Shown: in pieces, positions 60,874 to 64,000 of the stretch
Layout: each line of letters begins with the position of its first letter
How positions within the stretch are numbered: position 1 is the first letter of the stretch
From: Tethya wilhelma
Taxonomy: Eukaryota > Porifera > Demospongiae > Tethyida > Tethyidae
DNA length: 64,000 nt
Assembly: GCA_964030475.1 (NCBI GenBank)
Contig: CAXIPT010000001.1
Span: 179,454 to 243,453, forward strand
Reading direction: 5' to 3'
Position numbers and translations under genes: made by a program
Notes under the pieces: generated by a model
Databases searched by the model: none
Told to the model about the DNA's origin: nothing
What the model saw: the letters and a program-made list of their open reading frames with translations, nothing else

Positions 60874-61225
60874 CACACACACTCACACACCAACAGGTAG
60901 ACCCTTCTCGTCCCTGCCATTATTAGTGTCCACACAAGGAAGTCTTTCAAGTTCTGCCTCCGCCTCAGTTTCATTGGACAGACCAGACAGCCGTGGGCAC
61001 TCTATGGCTTCAGGCGGACTCCCTTCGGAGGTTAGAATGTCCAAGCTAAGCCAAGATTCCCAGAGTGAGGTGGACTTTGACCCCTATTCCTCTGGTGTTC
61101 CATTAGCTCCCTATGATGCCAAGTTCCCAGGGAAACACAGTGCGGCCTCTCTCTTCCTAGCAGACTGCCTCAGCAGCAAGGCCAAGCAGCACCAGCACGA
61201 GCAGAGCAAGCGAGATGAACACTAG
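58968..61225 (+). CDS. nkiras: kappaB-Ras-like atypical GTPase (NKIRAS) with long C-terminal tail
   Basis: KappaB-Ras proteins are small Ras-like GTPases that bind IkappaB (and Ral GAPs) and damp NF-kappaB signalling. Six exons (58968-59072, 59177-59272, 59352-59408, 59569-59658, 59872-60049, 60897-61225) give about 284 residues. The P-loop GGDRVGKTAIIEQ has Asp and Arg where Ras has Gly12 and Gly13. The DTAGQ motif is DTSGS, so the Gln61 equivalent is lost, as in kappaB-Ras. VVLGNKKDL and the motif YEVTVMDRDSLRDPF match human NKIRAS (WEVTVTDRKTLIEPF). Exon 3 is inferred from phase. The Ser-rich tail of about 100 residues is absent from the 190-residue human proteins. There is no CAAX box. 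Confidence 0.85.
59453..59511. mobile_element. short hairpin element in a kappaB-Ras intron
   Basis: Arms GGTGCCCAGACCCT and AGGGTCTGGGCACC are perfect reverse complements around about 30 bp. This resembles the other mini-foldbacks but shares no sequence with them. No clear target duplication. Confidence 0.5.
60050..60896. other. last intron of the kappaB-Ras gene
   Basis: An 847-bp intron ending in a (CA)n run of about 60 bp, then CAACAG before exon 6. No further exon is seen. Confidence 0.5.
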
Positions 61226-61340
61226 CATCACACTCACTGCACAATCACAATCAAATTTCCCTCCACAATCATCTAATTATACGAATTCACTTTTTAAAAG
61301 AAAAATTTCGTAATAGATTGTCAACATAGAGTAAAAAGGG

Positions 61341-62408
61341 ATGGCTACCAAGCTGAACACGCTGTTTCGCTCCAAGGACATCCAGGAAGGTGAGTATTGG
61401 TGTGTCTGTGAGTGATGCCGTGTTGTAACGAGCGCCTCGTGTGTTTGTGACAGTCCAAGAGCTCGAGAAAGAAGGCGCCAAAGCCATCTCCCTCCAGCCA
61501 GATGAACCCATCAAGTTCGAGGAGGATATCGGAGTCATGGGTGAGCCAATGAACGCACCACCGTAGAGTAGCACGTGCCTAGAGTGACGTATCTTGTCCC
61601 CTACCTGCAGTGGTGGGAGAGGAGAGGACAGTCCTCCAGCCCCATGCCCTGGAGGACCCTCTGGTGAAGGAGCTCACCAAGGTGAGGGCTACTCTCTCAG
61701 CTCACTATAGAGCACTGGTTGTCAACATCACAAGAGCAGAAGTGGTGTTGAAGTGATACTTTAGTTATATTACATCAGTGACGTGATTACTCTATGGTTG
61801 TAATACACCTCACTGTGTACTGTGTGCTAAGGTGTTTAATAGTGTTAGTGGTTGTCCCCCTGTAGTCCCTGCTGCGGTGGATCAACGACACCCTGGAGGG
61901 TCGCAGGATCCTGGCCAGGGACATCGTGGAGGACATCTACGATGGACAGATCATTGGAGAGCTGCTCAGTGAGTCACTCAGCAACATTGCCATATATGGT
62001 TGTGATGTTGATTGGTATGCATTTGGCATGGCGTTCAGTGGAGCTGTCTGAAGAGGAGATCAGTGTGGTCTCCGTCACCCAGTCCGCCTACATGCAGAAG
62101 AACAAGCTCAAGTACCTCCTGGAGAAGGTGGACAGGATCCTGGGCATCGTGGAGGCACAGAGGAAGTGGTCCGTGCACAGTGAGTGGGCTACTACCTTGG
62201 ATGGCAGGGGTTAAAATAGAAATATTGTTGGGGGTTAAATAGAAAATATGGCAGGGGTTAAATTATATGTAACAGTATGCCGGCCACAGGGGTTAGGATA
62301 TGAATTAAAATGGCAGGATTAAACATGAATGCTAGTTCAGGTGCAGCTTATGATTATGAGAGGAGGAAGCAGGTCCATGTGTGTGTTAGTGTCATCTCTC
62401 TCTCTCTC

Positions 62409-62462
<54 letters not shown>

Positions 62463-63431
62463 GGCATCCACTCCAAGGATGTGGTGGCCATCCTCCATCT
62501 GATGGTGGCTCTGGCCAGGCACTTTAGGTGTGTCCACCCCCTCCCTCGGAATGTCACCATCAGGAGGATCCACCTCAAGCAGCTGGAGAACAAACTGGAG
62601 AGCTCCATTGTTGTAGAGAGGATCACCGGGGAGGACATCGGACCAACGTGAGGGGACACACACACACACAGACTCTCTTTCTCACTCAAACACACACACT
62701 CACTCTCTCTCTCACACACACACACACACGCTCCCTTACATGCTCAGGGCTCCTTTACCTAGAACTAGTAAGTGAATTGTTTTTGTTGTTCTTTAAGTGC
62801 TTAATTGTGAGTTTTGGCACAGATAATTGGTGTACTGACTTTGTTAGAACTTCAAACCATGTTTATAAAGGTCTTTGTTGTTTCTATTATCATCTCTTAC
62901 TCCTGTCTTCCCCCAGCTGAACGGGATGTCTTTGACAAACTGTTTGAAGATGCCCCAGAGAAGCTAGACCCTGTGAAGAGGGTGAGTACCAACTAGTGGT
63001 CAACGTTTGGTTGGGTTGGTTGTGGAATGAGAGGGCTGTCATAACCAAGCTGTTGTGACTGTCAAGACACTTTGATGACACACCCTTCAAACAACTGTAC
63101 CCTCCCTCTCCCCTCAGCTAGTCTGCTGTGTCCATCCCTCTCTGGGAATGTGATAACATTGTCATTATTTCTACAAACCTTCTTGTGTTGAGATGGCATT
63201 GTACCCCCTTCTCTCTCTCACACACACACTCCCTCTCCCTCACACACGCCCTCCCTGTCCAGTCTCTGTGCCAGTTCTCTACGAGGGTCCTCCAGGAGTT
63301 GGAGGTGGTCATCACTGACATTGACACTCAGTTTGTTAACGGCGTCAACCTCATCCTAATGATGGGCCTCCTGGAGGGCTACTACATCCCCCAGTACCTC
63401 TGGCACTACAACCCCAAGAACAATGAGGAGA

Positions 63432-63488
<57 letters not shown>

Positions 63489-63562
63489 GCTCAACAATGT
63501 GAGACTGGCCTTTAAGCTGATGATAGATGCTGGGATGCAGGAGCCAAGAGCCAAGCCTGAAG
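61341..63562 (+). CDS. parv: parvin (alpha/beta-parvin type), 3' end beyond the window
   Basis: Parvin forms the ILK-PINCH-parvin complex that links integrins to actin at adhesion sites. Exons: 61341-61389, 61454-61540, 61611-61681, 61866-61968, 62039-62179, 62464-62647, 62748-62767, 62917-62981, 63263-63433 and 63490-63562. The N-terminus ends EVQELEKEGAKAISL, as in human parvins. Calponin-homology domain 1 has LLRWINDTLEGRRILARDI, VTQSAYMQKNKL and SKDVVAILHLMVALARHFR. CH2 starts ERDVFDKLFEDAPEKLDPVK and includes INLMMGLLEGYYIP-like sequence (LILMMGLLEGYYIPQYLW). The 20-nt exon at 62748-62767 is inferred: without it the flanking phases do not join. Several acceptors use (CT)n tracts as polypyrimidine runs. 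The last CH2 exons are outside the window. Confidence 0.92.
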
Positions 63563-63960
63563 GTAGGATAGGTAGATGATGGTTACTGTGGTTGTTTTGT
63601 CTGAGCCATGGTGATGGCAGATGGAAGGTCACAAGGTCGACTCTAATTGCTTGCACTTGATGTAAACTGAACTCTGATCTCATGTCTGTGTGCAAGATAG
63701 GCACACACTTAAAGGAACTGTGCCACTATATAAGCACTGTTGATGTTCTATGACCTTTTTTGACTTTTTTTGTTTTGTTTTTAGTGTGATCTGGATACCA
63801 CGTCCAGATATTAGTTCCGTGTATGTACGTATATTGTGCATTTGTCAACTAAAAACTTCACAAAACATCACGAACTTTATTTTTGGTAACAAAACAGTGG
63901 TTATAATTATATATAGTGACACAGTTCCTACAGATAGCTGTCTACATAAATTGAAACATT

Positions 63961-64000
<40 letters not shown>
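63563..64000. other. parvin intron running to the window edge
   Basis: No exon visible. The window ends in a (CT)n tract. Confidence 0.5.

Overview
This is animal nuclear DNA, almost certainly from a demosponge; Amphimedon queenslandica is my best guess, from memory of its DEATH-NACHT-LRR gene family and not from a search. Genes are intron-rich with short GT-AG introns, separated by dense (TG)n and (CT)n microsatellites and many small foldback elements. Single N characters at 1701, 7809, 22204, 27232, 31693, 38193, 39470, 41330, 45865, 47837, 50437 and 56965 behave as contig joins. Several genes are cut at these joins and several apparent duplications end exactly on them, so the gene order across Ns is not reliable. 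All exon boundaries given here were read by eye from splice signals and reading phase.

Layout. 0.8-1.9 kb: R-Ras/M-Ras-type small GTPase (+). 2.3-3.3 kb: complex I subunit NDUFB8 (-), head-to-head with a small secreted MRH-like protein (+, 3.4-4.3 kb). 5.1-13.9 kb: COPI coat beta subunit (-), whose last exons appear twice around an N. 14.2-28.6 kb: a cluster of DEATH-NACHT-LRR immune-receptor genes, one apparently complete (-), one 5'-cut (-), one tail (+), one with disabling lesions (+) and one cut at both ends (+). Several terminal-inverted-repeat elements lie among them. 28.8-31.7 kb: Ty3/gypsy retrotransposon (-). 31.7-38.1 kb: gene-poor, with a hAT-like element, the 3' end of an unidentified gene and a decayed transposase-like gene.

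38.2-57.9 kb: TEAD/Scalloped transcription factor (-), the DNA-binding partner of YAP in Hippo signalling, with exons scattered over at least four contigs. Other contigs lie between its exons: a Q/S/T-rich nuclear-type protein plus a CNTD1 meiotic cyclin (+), a multi-pass membrane protein (-), and two head-to-head TMTC O-mannosyltransferase genes. An exact 815-bp overlap between two TEAD contigs shows that at least the CNTD1 contig is probably misplaced. 59-61.2 kb: kappaB-Ras-like GTPase (+). 61.3-63.6 kb onward: parvin (+), running off the window.

The genes do not form an operon. They are animal housekeeping genes (COPI, complex I), signalling and adhesion genes (Ras, kappaB-Ras, TEAD, parvin, TMTC) and an expanding innate-immunity cluster. 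The most interesting points are the modular 84-nt LRR exons of the NLRs, apparent gene conversion between the inverted TMTC paralogues, a 71-bp bidirectional promoter with perfect CRE and DR1 motifs, a 37-bp palindrome centred on a Maf recognition element, a MITE family with 9-bp target duplications, and clear assembly conflicts.
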